This document shows, piece after piece, positions 34,848 to 43,498 of a stretch of DNA of 64,000 nt. Under the pieces are notes generated by a model. The model was not told where the DNA came from. It did no database searches and saw nothing but the letters and a program-made list of their open reading frames with translations. Each line of letters starts with the position of its first letter. Positions within the stretch are counted from its first letter, which is position 1. The position numbers and the translations under genes are program-made. Source of the stretch: Streptomyces alboniger (lineage in GTDB: Bacteria > Actinomycetota > Actinomycetes > Streptomycetales > Streptomycetaceae); NCBI RefSeq assembly GCF_008704395.1, contig NZ_CP023695.1, positions 3,658,001 to 3,722,000 on the forward strand. The letters run 5' to 3'.

Positions 34848-35693
34848 TTACTTGTTGGCGCCCAGCTCGATCGGCACGCCGACGAGCGAGCCGTACTCGG
34901 TCCAGGAGCCGTCGTAGTTCTTGACGTTGGTCTGGCCGAGCAGCTCGTGCAGGACGAACCAGGTCAGGGCCGAACGCTCACCGATGCGGCAGTAGGCGAT
35001 CGTGTCCTTCGACAGGTCCACCTGCTCGGCCTCGTAGAGCGCCTTCAGCTCCTCGTCGGACTTGAAGGTGCCGTCGTCGTTGGCGTTCTTCGACCACGGG
35101 ATGTTGCGGGCGCTCGGCACGTGGCCGGGGCGCTGCGACTGCTCCTGCGGGAGGTGGGCCGGGGCGAGCAGCTTGCCGCTGAACTCGTCGGGCGAGCGCA
35201 CGTCGACCAGGTTCTTGGAGCCGATGGCCGCCACGACGTCGTCGCGGAAGGCGCGGATCGACGTGTCCTGGGCCTTGGCCTTGTAGTCGGTGACGGGACG
35301 CTTCGGGACCTCGGCGCCGTCGACCAGGTCGCGGGAGTCCAGCTCCCACTTCTTGCGGCCGCCGTCGAGGAGCTTCACGTCCTGGTGGCCGTAGAGCTTG
35401 AAGTACCAGAAGGCGTACGAGGCGAACCAGTTGTTGTTGCCGCCGTAGAGGACGACGGTGGAGTCGTTCGCGATGCCCTTCGCCGACAGGAGCTTCTCGA
35501 AGCCCTCCTGGTCGATGAAGTCGCGGCGGACCGGGTCCTGGAGGTCCTTGGTCCAGTCGATGCGGACCGCGTTCTTGATGTGGTTCTTGTCGTACGCGGA
35601 GGTGTCCTCGTCGACCTCGACGATGACGACCTTCGGGTCCTCGATGTGGGCCTCGACCCAGTCGGCGTCTACCAGGACATCGCTGCGGCTCAT
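34848..35693 (-). CDS. Thiosulfate sulfurtransferase (two-domain rhodanese)
   Basis: A 281-residue tandem-rhodanese enzyme that moves the outer sulfur of thiosulfate to an acceptor. The inactive N-terminal domain spans about residues 1-125 and the active C-terminal domain 155-278, with the catalytic cysteine C235 in the loop CRIGERS. The lysine-rich middle and DGSWTEYGS ending are typical of the actinobacterial CysA/SseA group. AGGAGAGA precedes the ATG. It is in one operon with the DUF1416 gene and is preceded by a leader peptide gene that probably links expression to cysteine supply. Confidence 0.93.
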   Translation of the reverse strand: MSRSDVLVDADWVEAHIEDPKVVIVEVDEDTSAYDKNHIKNAVRIDWTKDLQDPVRRDFIDQEGFEKLLSAKGIANDSTVVLYGGNNNWFASYAFWYFKLYGHQDVKLLDGGRKKWELDSRDLVDGAEVPKRPVTDYKAKAQDTSIRAFRDDVVAAIGSKNLVDVRSPDEFSGKLLAPAHLPQEQSQRPGHVPSARNIPWSKNANDDGTFKSDEELKALYEAEQVDLSKDTIAYCRIGERSALTWFVLHELLGQTNVKNYDGSWTEYGSLVGVPIELGANK

Positions 35694-35849
35694 GCTTCTC
35701 TCCTCCGGGGCAGTTACGGCGGTACGGCTGTGCGAGGGGACGTGCGCGTACGGCGGACAAGCGCGGGGAGGCGCGGCGTACGTGGCACGGGGGGTGGCCC
35801 TGACCGAAGTCGTCGACGGGCCGGGGGAATACGGGAGTTGGATCTCCCG

Positions 35850-35930
35850 CTAGAAGGTGCGACAGAGCATGGCGGCGACGCGGCACAGGTCTACTGCCCG
35901 CCGCTTCGTGAGGTCCGCCTGTCGGTTCAT
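35850..35930 (-). CDS. Putative sulfur-responsive leader peptide
   Basis: A 26-residue peptide that starts MNRQADLTKRRAVDLCR and ends AAMLCRTF. It belongs to the conserved actinobacterial 'putative leader peptide' group, whose cysteines come near the end and which precede sulfur-assimilation genes. Ribosome stalling at the cysteine codons would report low cysteinyl-tRNA and alter transcription or translation of the sulfurtransferase operon about 155 bases downstream. Two Cys-Arg pairs (CR at residues 16-17 and 23-24) are present. Confidence 0.88.
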   Translation of the reverse strand: MNRQADLTKRRAVDLCRVAAMLCRTF

Positions 35931-36017
35931 AGGGCCGATCGTAGGGATGCGGAGGCGGCCGTGTCACCGGGGCTCCGCATACTGAGACACGATCGTCCAC
36001 TATGTGGGAATGGTTGA

Positions 36018-36049
36018 AGCCCGGGGCCGCCCCGACGGGGCCCCGGGCT
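36018..36049 (-). terminator. Hairpin after the LmeA-type gene
   Basis: AGCCCGGGGCC and GGCCCCGGGCT form a perfect 11-bp stem with a ten-base loop, about 100 bases past the LmeA-type stop on the minus strand and upstream of the leader peptide gene. Confidence 0.6.
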
Positions 36050-36148
36050 CCATGTCACGCCCATCACATCCGCCCGCCGGACGGGTGCGTCTCGCTCTGC
36101 GGACGACGCCCCACGGCGGCGGGGTCCAGCCGGTCAGGCCGGCGGGGT

Positions 36149-36901
36149 TCAGCCGGTCAGGCTCACGTCCGAACCCGTCACGGACATGTCCACGCCGTCC
36201 GGCGCCGCCTCGACCTTCTCCAGCTTTATCCCGGCCGGCAGGTCGTCGACCTTCTGCTTGAAGTCGGTGACGTCGCGGACCATGCCCTCGGGCAGCGGGA
36301 TGGAGACGCCGAGGACCTCCAGCTTCTTCGGGATCTCGTCCGCGTGGACCACGATGCTGTCGCCCTCGACCCGCACCGAGCTGAGCACGTGGACGGGCTT
36401 GGGCAGCTTCGTGCCCCCCTTGCTGACCTCGACCTCGACCTTGACCTTGCCGTTGCCGCCGTCGGAGAGGCCGACCACCTTGCCGGTGGCGCCGAGCGGC
36501 AGCCCCACGGGCTCGGACTTGCCGGCCTTCAGGAGTTCGTCGTACGAGACGTGGGCCGTGCCCGTGGCGGTCGCGGCGGTCGCCGAGCTGTAGTCGCCGG
36601 AGAACTTCACGCCCTTCATCCGGGCCGTCAGGTCGGCGATGCGGATCGAGTCGGAGCCGGACCTGGCGTCGTAGTCCTTGATGCCGACCTCGACCTCGTC
36701 CAGCTCACCGCCCGCGACCTGCGTCAGGAACGGGAACCCCTTGATGGAGACGTCGGGCGTCTCGCTCAGCCCCTCGTTGGTACGCAGCTTGTCCGCCGCC
36801 TCGCCCTCGGCGAAGTTCACGGCGAGCCGGTCGGCCGCCACGAAGAGCCCTCCGAGGATCACCACGACGATCAGAAGTATGCGTACGGCGCGCTTGCTCA
36901 T
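36149..36901 (-). CDS. LmeA family phospholipid-binding protein (DUF2993), copy 1
   Basis: A 250-residue protein with one N-terminal membrane anchor (VRILLIVVVILGGLFVAADRLAV) and an exported DUF2993 domain. The family hallmark is GFPFLTQV at about residues 56-63. In mycobacteria LmeA is a periplasmic lipid-binding protein tied to cell-envelope glycolipids. A second, longer member is encoded at 45.6 kb and shares the E-x-A-x-x-K-L and GFPFLTQV blocks. It is flanked by hairpins on both sides and so is probably monocistronic. Confidence 0.85.
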   Translation of the reverse strand: MSKRAVRILLIVVVILGGLFVAADRLAVNFAEGEAADKLRTNEGLSETPDVSIKGFPFLTQVAGGELDEVEVGIKDYDARSGSDSIRIADLTARMKGVKFSGDYSSATAATATGTAHVSYDELLKAGKSEPVGLPLGATGKVVGLSDGGNGKVKVEVEVSKGGTKLPKPVHVLSSVRVEGDSIVVHADEIPKKLEVLGVSIPLPEGMVRDVTDFKQKVDDLPAGIKLEKVEAAPDGVDMSVTGSDVSLTG

Positions 36902-36959
36902 GTCCGGTGTTCCCCCACCTTGTTCCCCCGCCTCAACTGTCCTTTCCGCGAGCCTAAAG

Positions 36960-36998
36960 GACAGGTCCCCGGCCGGTGGGACCGGCCGGGGACCTGTC
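36960..36998 (-). terminator. Strong hairpin terminator
   Basis: GACAGGTCCCCGGCCGGT and ACCGGCCGGGGACCTGTC are perfect 18-bp arms around a three-base loop, followed on the minus strand by CTTTAGG. It begins 26 bases past the stop of the membrane protein gene at 37.0-38.3 kb. Confidence 0.88.
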
Positions 36999-37023
36999 GA
37001 TCAGCTGTGACGGTGTACGGCCG

Positions 37024-38277
37024 TCAGCCGATGGCACGCCCGAGGACGTAGACGGCCGGCGCGGCGGCGGCCAGCGGCAGCGCGACGCCCGCCGTCATGT
37101 GCACGAAGCGGGACGGGTAGTCGTAGCTCGCCACGCGGTGCCCGATCAGCGCGCAGACCCCCGCGCCGAAGGCGAGCAGCGCCCCCTTGCTCCCCAGGTC
37201 GGTCAGCCCGCCGACGGCGACCCCGGCGCCGGTGGCCGCGAGCAGCGCGACGACGACGGAGACGGGCGTGGGCAGCGGCAGCGCGCGGGCGAGGATCGCG
37301 ACGGCGACCGCGACACCGCCCACGGTGACAGCGTCGGACGCGGCCGCGAGGTGCCCGGCCGCGATGATCGCGAGCGCGGCGGAGACGACGGTGGCCATGA
37401 GCCCGTACATCCGCTCGTCGGCACCCGCGCGGCTGCGCAGCTGGAGGACGAGCACCAGCAGCACCCACACGCCGAGCGTGCCGAGGATGGCGGCGGGCGC
37501 GTTCTCCTTGCCGACGCCTAGCAGGACGGCGTCGGCGACGACACCCCCGAGGAAGGCCAGCGCGATGCCCTGCCGCGCCGGCCACATGCCGTTGAGCCGG
37601 AACCAGCCGGCCGCGGTCACCGCTTGCAGGATCACCAGCGGTGCGAGCAGTGCGTACGACCCGACGGCGGCACCCGCGGCGAGCAGCAGCCCGAGGACCG
37701 CGGTCAGGGCCGCGGGCTGCATCCCCGGCTCTATGACGGGCGATCGACCCTCGGCACGGGCGCGCTGGGCATCGGTGACACGGGCGTTGCCGGTGGTGGT
37801 GGCGGGACCGTAGGTGGGCGCGTCACCGGAGCCGCCCTCGGAACCCCCACCGGGGCCACCGCCCGAACCCTCGGCGGGCCTGTCGTACGCGTCGCCCTGC
37901 GCGGGCAGATACGCGGTCTCCGTCACGTCCACCGCGACGACGGGCGGCTGTGCCTGCGTCTCCCAGGTCTGCCCCTCCCACTGCTGGGTGGACTGGTCCT
38001 GGGCGTACGCCTGCGGGTACTGCTGCTGATCCGCGTACGGCTGCTGGGCGTACTGCTGCTGGTCCCCGTACGACTGCTGCCCGTACTGCTGCTGGTCCGC
38101 ATAGGACTGCTGCCCGTACTGCTGCTGATACGGCTCCTGCGCGTACTGCTGATCCGGATACGGCTGCTGCGCGTACTGCTGCTGGTCCGGGTACGGAGCC
38201 CCGGGGTACTGCTGCTGCCCGGAGTACGGGTCGTACCCCTCGTACCCCTCGTGCCCCTCGTACGGCTGATTGGACAT
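37024..38277 (-). CDS. Polytopic membrane protein with Tyr/Gln-rich repeat N-terminus
   Basis: A 417-residue protein. The first ~115 residues are a low-complexity stretch built of repeats such as YGQQSYADQQQ and YAQQPYADQQQ, followed by an acidic/Gly/Ser linker, and then about ten hydrophobic helices from residue 190 to the end. No catalytic motif is seen. The repeat part is probably disordered and cytoplasmic. The ATG at 38277 was chosen because AGGAGG sits nine bases upstream; the ATG at 38286 is too close to that site but overlaps the moaD stop. It is in an operon with a MoaD-like gene and an esterase gene. Confidence 0.8.
   Translation of the reverse strand: MSNQPYEGHEGYEGYDPYSGQQQYPGAPYPDQQQYAQQPYPDQQYAQEPYQQQYGQQSYADQQQYGQQSYGDQQQYAQQPYADQQQYPQAYAQDQSTQQWEGQTWETQAQPPVVAVDVTETAYLPAQGDAYDRPAEGSGGGPGGGSEGGSGDAPTYGPATTTGNARVTDAQRARAEGRSPVIEPGMQPAALTAVLGLLLAAGAAVGSYALLAPLVILQAVTAAGWFRLNGMWPARQGIALAFLGGVVADAVLLGVGKENAPAAILGTLGVWVLLVLVLQLRSRAGADERMYGLMATVVSAALAIIAAGHLAAASDAVTVGGVAVAVAILARALPLPTPVSVVVALLAATGAGVAVGGLTDLGSKGALLAFGAGVCALIGHRVASYDYPSRFVHMTAGVALPLAAAAPAVYVLGRAIG
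38003..38222. repeat. In-frame repeats encoding the Tyr/Gln-rich region
   Basis: Degenerate tandem units of about 21-33 bases, rich in GTACTGCTG on the plus strand, encode the YxQQ repeats of the membrane protein. Repeat number is likely to vary between strains. Confidence 0.75.
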
Positions 38278-38282
38278 GGCGC

Positions 38283-38537
38283 TCATCCTCCTGCGAACGG
38301 CGGGAGCACCTCGACCGTGCCGCCCTCGGCCAGCCGTACGGTCTCATGCCCGCGGGTCCCGACGGGGTCACCGTCGATCAGGAAGGAGCAGCGCTGGAGG
38401 ACCCGGACCAGTTCTCCCGGGTGCCGCTCGCGGGCGGCGTCCAGCGCTTCGGCGAGCGTCGCCGCCGCGTACGGCTCCTCGGCGACTCCCGCGGCCGCCT
38501 TGGCAGCGGCCCAGTAACGAATGGTGCCGTTCACCAT
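38283..38537 (-). CDS. MoaD/ThiS family sulfur-carrier protein
   Basis: An 84-residue beta-grasp protein that ends in the diglycine tail PPFAGG, the hallmark of MoaD/ThiS sulfur carriers, whose C-terminus is thiocarboxylated. The core has IRYWAAAKAAAGV and LIDGDPVGTRGHETVRLAEGGTVEVLPP. No MoaE, MoeB or thiazole gene is nearby, so the pathway served is open. AAGGGGAG precedes the ATG. It lies 12 bases downstream of the esterase gene and five bases before the membrane protein start. Confidence 0.87.
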   Translation of the reverse strand: MVNGTIRYWAAAKAAAGVAEEPYAAATLAEALDAARERHPGELVRVLQRCSFLIDGDPVGTRGHETVRLAEGGTVEVLPPFAGG

Positions 38538-38549
38538 GCGACTCCCCTT

Positions 38550-39416
38550 TCAGTCGGCGGTCGCCGAGGTCTCGGTCGGCGTTGCCGACGTCCATGATGC
38601 CGTGGCCCATGCCGCGATCCGGCCGACCAGCCCGTCCGAGGCGGCGTGCTCCGCGTGCCCCATGCCTTCTTCCAGCCACAGTTCGGCCCCCTCCGGCGCG
38701 GCGGCGGCCAGCGCCCTCGGGTGATCGACGGGGAAGTACGGATCCCGGGTGCCGTGCACGACGAGCAGCGGCGTCGTGCCCATGAGGGCGACGGACTCGA
38801 CCGGCGAAAGGGGGACGGGGTCCCACTCGTGCGGGTGGATTCGCGTGCGGAGCCCGAAGCGGCCGACCACGCGCCCGGCGGGCCGCGTGACGACCCAGTG
38901 CAGCCGCCGCATCGGCGCCGTCCCCCGGTAGTACCAGCGGGCCGGCGCACTCACCGCGACCACCGCGTCGGCGCGCGCTTCGGTGCGCCCCCTGTGCGAC
39001 GCGGCGTGCCGCACGACGACGGAACCGCCCATCGAGAAGCCCACGGTCACCACGCGCGCGTGTCCGAGGGACCGCGCCCACTCCACCGCCGCCGCCAGGT
39101 CGAACACCTCCCGGTCCCCGACCGTGGAGTGCCCGCCGGAGCCGCCGTGCCCCCGGAAGGAGAAGGTGATCACGGCCGCACGCTGGGCGAAGACGCGCGC
39201 GATGCGGCGCACGTGCGGCCGCGAGAGGTCGCCGGTGAAGCCGTGCGCGACGACGACCGCGACCCCGCCGCCGGGCCCGGGACCCGGGTCGTACGCGGCC
39301 TCGATGGCGACCCCGTCCTGTGTACGGAGCGTTGCGCGCCGTTGAACACCGGACGGAGCGCGAGTGATCGGCTGCACAGAAGATCGCGCCGCTTGACCTG
39401 CCGGACCGGAACTCAT
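38550..39416 (-). CDS. Alpha/beta hydrolase (esterase-like)
   Basis: A 288-residue alpha/beta hydrolase. The oxyanion-hole region is VVVAHGFTGDLSRP, the nucleophile elbow is VGFSMGGSVVV with the catalytic serine, the acid residue is in VHGTRDPYFP, and the histidine is in EGMGHAEHAA. The FSFRGHGGSGG segment is typical of the serine aminopeptidase S33 / monoglyceride lipase-like group. The substrate is unknown. It starts a three-gene minus-strand operon with moaD and the repeat-containing membrane protein, and is divergent from glnR. Confidence 0.85.
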   Translation of the reverse strand: MSSGPAGQAARSSVQPITRAPSGVQRRATLRTQDGVAIEAAYDPGPGPGGGVAVVVAHGFTGDLSRPHVRRIARVFAQRAAVITFSFRGHGGSGGHSTVGDREVFDLAAAVEWARSLGHARVVTVGFSMGGSVVVRHAASHRGRTEARADAVVAVSAPARWYYRGTAPMRRLHWVVTRPAGRVVGRFGLRTRIHPHEWDPVPLSPVESVALMGTTPLLVVHGTRDPYFPVDHPRALAAAAPEGAELWLEEGMGHAEHAASDGLVGRIAAWATASWTSATPTETSATAD

Positions 39417-39437
39417 GTGGGCTATTCTGCTGGGCAG

Positions 39438-39467
39438 AGGATCCGGGCAGCGCAGCCCCCGGGTCCT
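39438..39467 (+). promoter_or_regulatory. Hairpin in the glnR upstream region
   Basis: AGGATCCGGG and CCCGGGTCCT pair over ten bases (one G-T pair) with a ten-base loop, followed by TTTC. It lies about 190 bases upstream of glnR and just before two short upstream reading frames, so it could be an attenuator or a 5' stabilising structure. Confidence 0.45.
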
Positions 39468-39509
39468 TTCGTGCTTTCAGAACCCCGGGCGCGGGTTTTG
39501 GAGGACAGC

Positions 39510-39536
39510 GTGACTCAGTACGAAGCAGTGCCGTAA
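39510..39536 (+). CDS. Candidate upstream ORF 1 of glnR (8 codons)
   Basis: GTG begins an eight-residue peptide, MTQYEAVP, preceded by the strong ribosome binding site TTTTGGAGG. The close match to ribosome binding rules is the only evidence that it is translated. It may be a regulatory upstream ORF. Confidence 0.35.
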   Translation: MTQYEAVP

Positions 39537-39601
39537 ACGCCCCCAGCTCTGAATGAGCAGGGGGGACCCCCTCCGCAGGGACCGAGGAGGAACCAGACGT
39601 T

Positions 39602-39658
39602 ATGGGCGAGCGAAACGTGCACGACAGTCGGACGACCCGGGCAGGTGGTCGGCGGTGA
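39602..39658 (+). CDS. Candidate upstream ORF 2 overlapping the glnR start (18 codons)
   Basis: ATG begins [18 protein letters not shown], preceded by GAGGAGG, and its TGA overlaps the glnR GTG by three bases (GTGA). That is the geometry of translational coupling, so ribosomes that finish this peptide could start glnR. Coding status is inferred only from the signals. Confidence 0.45.
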   Translation: MGERNVHDSRTTRAGGRR

Positions 39659-40422
39659 GTTCTCTGCTGCTCCTGACCAATGCCCTCCAGCCGTCGACGG
39701 AGGTGCTCCCCGCCCTCGGCCTGCTCCTTCACAACGTGCGCGTCGCCCCCGCGGAGGGGCCCGCTCTCGTCGACACCCCCGGTGCCGACGTCATCCTCAT
39801 CGACGGACGCCGTGACCTCCCCCAGGTGCGCAGCCTCTGCCAGCTGCTGCGCTCCACCGGGCCCGGCTGCCCGCTGGTCCTCGTCGTGACGGAGGGCGGT
39901 CTCGCGGCCGTCACCGCGGACTGGGGCATCGACGACGTACTCCTCGACACGGCGGGACCGGCCGAGGTCGAGGCACGGCTGCGGCTCGCCATGGGCCGCC
40001 AGCAGATCACCTCCGACGACTCCCCCATGGAGATCCGCAACGGCGATCTCTCCGTGGACGAGGCGACGTACAGCGCGAAGCTCAAGGGCCGGGTGCTCGA
40101 CCTGACCTTCAAGGAGTTCGAACTGCTCAAGTACCTGGCGCAGCACCCGGGCCGGGTCTTCACCCGCGCCCAGCTGCTCCAGGAGGTCTGGGGCTACGAC
40201 TACTTCGGCGGCACCCGCACGGTCGACGTCCATGTGCGGCGGCTGCGGGCGAAGCTCGGCGTCGAGCACGAGTCGCTGATCGGCACGGTCCGGAATGTCG
40301 GTTACCGCTTCGTCACCCCGGAGAAGGTGGAGCGGGCGGCCGACGAGGAGAAGGCGAAGGCGGCGACGCCGCGGGCCGAGTCCGCCAAGGAGGACGCTGC
40401 CGTACGCCCTACGGGGCGGTAG
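39655..40422 (+). CDS. glnR: Nitrogen regulator GlnR
   Basis: GlnR is the OmpR-type global regulator of nitrogen assimilation (glnA, amtB, nir genes) in actinomycetes. The 255-residue protein has an atypical receiver domain, starting [27 protein letters not shown], with the phospho-pocket aspartate in [14 protein letters not shown] and without the full charged pocket of true response regulators. The winged-helix domain has [34 protein letters not shown] and GYRFV. The tail is Lys/Glu/Ala-rich. The GTG at 39655 is the family start and overlaps an upstream ORF. There is no cognate histidine kinase nearby, as expected. Confidence 0.95.
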   Translation: MSSLLLLTNALQPSTEVLPALGLLLHNVRVAPAEGPALVDTPGADVILIDGRRDLPQVRSLCQLLRSTGPGCPLVLVVTEGGLAAVTADWGIDDVLLDTAGPAEVEARLRLAMGRQQITSDDSPMEIRNGDLSVDEATYSAKLKGRVLDLTFKEFELLKYLAQHPGRVFTRAQLLQEVWGYDYFGGTRTVDVHVRRLRAKLGVEHESLIGTVRNVGYRFVTPEKVERAADEEKAKAATPRAESAKEDAAVRPTGR

Positions 40423-40445
40423 GTCCATCCGCGTAGACTGCGCGC

Positions 40446-41468
40446 GTGGCCAAGGTGACGCGGGACGATGTGGCGCGACTGGCGGGTACTTCGACCGCTG
40501 TCGTCAGTTATGTCATCAACAACGGACCCCGGCCGGTCGCCCCGGCCACGCGCGAGCGCGTACTCGCCGCGATCAAGGAGCTGGGCTACCGCCCCGACCG
40601 GGTCGCCCAGGCCATGGCGTCCCGCCGTACGGACCTCATAGGCATGATCGTGCCGGACGCGCGCCAGCCGTTCTTCGCGGAGATGACGCACGCGGTCGAA
40701 CAGGCGGCGTCCGAGCGCGGAAAGATGGTCCTCGTCGGCAACTCCGACTACGTGGAGGAGCGCGAGACCCACTACCTCCGCGCCTTCCTCGGCATGCGGG
40801 TCTCCGGCCTCATCCTCGTCAGCCACGGCCTGACCGACCAGGCCGCCGCCGAGATAGACGCGTGGGACGCGCGCGTGGTGCTGCTGCACGAGCGGCCCGA
40901 GGCCATCGACGACGTCGCGGTCGTCACGGACGACGTCGGCGGCGCGCAGCTCGCCACCCGGCACCTCCTCGAACACGGCCACGAGTACGTCGCCTGCCTC
41001 GGCGGCATGGCCGAGACCCCGACCGTCGGCGACCCCGTCTCCGACCACGTCGAGGGCTGGCGGCGCGCGATGCGGGAGGCCGGGCGGTCGGTGGAGGGGC
41101 GGCTCTTCGAAGCGCCGTACAACCGCTACGACGCGTACCAGGTGGGCCTGGAGCTGCTCGCCGGGCCCGACAGGCCCTCCGCCATCTTCTGCTCCACGGA
41201 CGACCAGGCGATCGGCGTGCTCCGGGCGGCGCGGGAGCTGCGCATCGACGTCCCCGGGGAGCTGGCCGTGGCCGGCTTCGACGACGTCAAGGAGGCGGGG
41301 CTGACGGATCCCCCGCTGACGACGGTGGCCTCGGACCGCCCCGCGATGGCCCGCGCGGCGGTGGACCTGGTCCTGGACGACGGCCTCCGCGTCGCCGGCT
41401 CGCGCCGGGAGCGGCTGAAGCTGTTTCCCTCGCGGTTGGTCGTACGGCAGTCCTGCGGCTGCGAGTAG
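40446..41468 (+). CDS. LacI family transcriptional regulator
   Basis: A 340-residue LacI/GalR regulator with the N-terminal helix-turn-helix [36 protein letters not shown] and hinge, then a periplasmic-binding-protein-like effector domain ([37 protein letters not shown]). It lacks an adjacent sugar operon, so its ligand is unknown. TAGACT ends six bases before the GTG with no ribosome binding site, so the mRNA is probably leaderless. It lies 23 bases after glnR but has its own promoter. Confidence 0.88.
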   Translation: MAKVTRDDVARLAGTSTAVVSYVINNGPRPVAPATRERVLAAIKELGYRPDRVAQAMASRRTDLIGMIVPDARQPFFAEMTHAVEQAASERGKMVLVGNSDYVEERETHYLRAFLGMRVSGLILVSHGLTDQAAAEIDAWDARVVLLHERPEAIDDVAVVTDDVGGAQLATRHLLEHGHEYVACLGGMAETPTVGDPVSDHVEGWRRAMREAGRSVEGRLFEAPYNRYDAYQVGLELLAGPDRPSAIFCSTDDQAIGVLRAARELRIDVPGELAVAGFDDVKEAGLTDPPLTTVASDRPAMARAAVDLVLDDGLRVAGSRRERLKLFPSRLVVRQSCGCE

Positions 41469-41659
41469 CTGGCCTCTGGCCTTGAGCGGGGGCCCCTGCC
41501 GGGGCGGGCCCGCGGGTGCGGGTCGGTTGCCGCTTCGCGGGGAGTTTTCCCACCCGCCCACCCGTTACCCCGGACCTTTATAAGGGGCATACGTACTTCT
41601 GCCGCCCTTCTCAGGACGTACTAAGCCCCCTCTCATCTAAGCCGGTCAATCTCAAAGGC

Positions 41660-42685
41660 ATGACCGAGACCTTCCGCCCCAGCGGCGAGTACCCCACGCA
41701 TCAGCCGCCCGCGCCTGTGCACCACGGCGGTACGCAGAGCGGCGGCGGCGCCTATCCGCCCCCGCCCGCCTACACGCCGGCGGAAGCACCCCCGAACCCC
41801 GCCCCGAGGCGCCGCCGCGCCAAGGGCCCCGTCGCCCTCCTCGCCGCCGTCGCCATCGCGGCCGCAGCGGTCGGCGGCGGAACCGCGTACGCCGTGCAGA
41901 CGCTCACCGACCAGGGCACCCACTCCTCCGCCACCAGCACCGACGTCGTGCCGACCAGCAAGAAGGGCACCGTCTCCGGCGTCGCCGAGGCGGTCAGCCC
42001 CAGCATCGTCGAGATCAGCGCCACCACCGCCCAGGGCAAGTCCACCGGCTCCGGTGTGATCACTAGGAGCGACGGCGAGATCGTCACGAACAACCACGTC
42101 ATCGCCGGGGCCACCTCGATCAAGGTGCGGACGAACGACGGCAGGACGTACGACGCCGAGGTCGTCGGCACCGACAGCAAGAAGGACCTCGCGCTCATCC
42201 AGCTGAAGGGCGCCTCCGGGCTCAAGCCCGCGACCCTCGGCGACTCCGACAACGTCAAGGTCGGCGACGAGGTCGTCGCCATCGGCTCCCCCGAGGGCCT
42301 GACCGGCACCGTCACCAGCGGCATCGTCTCCGCGCTCGACCGGGACGTCACCGTCTCCACCGGCGAGGGCCAGGAGCAGCCGCGCAGTCCGCAGGGCGGC
42401 TGGCCGTTCGAGTTCGGCGGGCAGGAGTTCAACGGCGACACCGGGTCGTCGAAGACCACGTACAAGGCGCTCCAGACCGACGCCTCCCTCAACCCCGGCA
42501 ACTCCGGTGGCGCCCTCATCGACATGAACGGCAACATCATCGGCATCAACTCCGCGATGTACTCGCCCAGTTCGACGCAGGCGGGCGCCGAGTCGGGATC
42601 CGGCAGCGTCGGCCTCGGCTTCGCCATCCCCATCAACACCGTCAAGGACGACCTCGGCAAGCTCCGGTCCGGCTCGAAGACCTGA
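41660..42685 (+). CDS. Membrane-anchored trypsin-like serine protease (HtrA/PepD-like, no PDZ)
   Basis: A 341-residue protease. A Pro/Tyr-rich cytoplasmic leader of about 45 residues precedes one membrane helix (KGPVALLAAVAIAAAAVGGG), then an extracellular chymotrypsin-fold domain. The catalytic triad is H in TNNHVIAG, D in KKDLALIQL and S in NPGNSGGAL. No PDZ domain follows, unlike classical HtrA. The next two genes encode an MprAB-like two-component system, the same neighbourhood as mycobacterial pepD. The ATG at 41660 has AAAGG upstream. It probably degrades damaged proteins outside the membrane under envelope stress. Confidence 0.9.
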   Translation: MTETFRPSGEYPTHQPPAPVHHGGTQSGGGAYPPPPAYTPAEAPPNPAPRRRRAKGPVALLAAVAIAAAAVGGGTAYAVQTLTDQGTHSSATSTDVVPTSKKGTVSGVAEAVSPSIVEISATTAQGKSTGSGVITRSDGEIVTNNHVIAGATSIKVRTNDGRTYDAEVVGTDSKKDLALIQLKGASGLKPATLGDSDNVKVGDEVVAIGSPEGLTGTVTSGIVSALDRDVTVSTGEGQEQPRSPQGGWPFEFGGQEFNGDTGSSKTTYKALQTDASLNPGNSGGALIDMNGNIIGINSAMYSPSSTQAGAESGSGSVGLGFAIPINTVKDDLGKLRSGSKT

Positions 42686-42760
42686 CCCGCGCCGACCGCG
42701 CCCGCGTGCGAGGCTGATACCGGCCCCGTTTTCGCCCCTTACCGAGGAAGTCCGAAGCCC

Positions 42761-43498
42761 ATGAGCCCCGCCGAAGGCGACCGCACCGGTGACCGCGAGC
42801 AGCTGCGCATCCTGATCGTGGACGACGAACCCGCCGTGCGGGAGGCGTTGCAGCGCAGCCTCGCCTTCGAGGGATACGGCACACAGGTCGCCGTCGACGG
42901 CGCCGACGCGCTGGAGAAGGCCGCGGCCTACCGCCCCGACCTCGTCGTACTCGACATCCAGATGCCCCGCATGGACGGCCTCACCGCCGCCCGCAGGCTC
43001 CGCGCCACCGGCTCGACCACGCCGATCCTCATGCTGACCGCGCGCGACACGGTCGGCGACCGCGTCACGGGTCTCGACGCGGGGGCCGACGACTACCTGG
43101 TCAAGCCGTTCGAGCTGGACGAGCTGTTCGCCCGTATCCGCGCGCTGCTGCGGCGCAGCTCGTACGCCGCCGGGGCGGGCAAGGCCGAGGAGGGGGACAC
43201 CCTCGCCTTCGCCGACCTGCGGATGGACCTGGCGACGCGCGAGGTCACGCGGGGCGGGCGCACGGTCGAGCTGACCCGCACGGAGTTCACCCTCCTGGAG
43301 ATGTTCCTCGCACACCCCCGCCAGGTCCTGACGCGCGAGCAGATCCTCAAGGCCGTCTGGGGCTTCGACTTCGAGCCCACCTCCAACTCCCTCGACGTCT
43401 ACGTGATGTACCTGCGCCGCAAGACGGAAGCGGGCGGCGAGCCGCGCCTCGTGCACACGGTGCGGGGTGTGGGGTACGTGCTGCGGGGCGGCGAGTGA
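42761..43498 (+). CDS. OmpR-family response regulator (MprA-like)
   Basis: A 245-residue response regulator. The receiver has acidic pair VDDEP, phospho-acceptor aspartate in [13 protein letters not shown], and lysine in [12 protein letters not shown]. The winged helix has [28 protein letters not shown] and [26 protein letters not shown], close to mycobacterial MprA. GAGGAAGTC precedes the ATG. It overlaps the histidine kinase gene (GTGA) and follows the protease gene, which is a likely target under envelope stress. Confidence 0.92.
   Translation: MSPAEGDRTGDREQLRILIVDDEPAVREALQRSLAFEGYGTQVAVDGADALEKAAAYRPDLVVLDIQMPRMDGLTAARRLRATGSTTPILMLTARDTVGDRVTGLDAGADDYLVKPFELDELFARIRALLRRSSYAAGAGKAEEGDTLAFADLRMDLATREVTRGGRTVELTRTEFTLLEMFLAHPRQVLTREQILKAVWGFDFEPTSNSLDVYVMYLRRKTEAGGEPRLVHTVRGVGYVLRGGE

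Noticed and set aside
34791..36017. Long plus-strand frame opposite the sulfurtransferase gene
   Set aside because: It is antisense to the rhodanese and leader peptide genes; the minus-strand reading has catalytic C235 and a known leader.
41469..41659. Terminator after the LacI gene
   Set aside because: Several GGGGCCCC-type strings could pair, but no single stable stem with a defined loop stood out.
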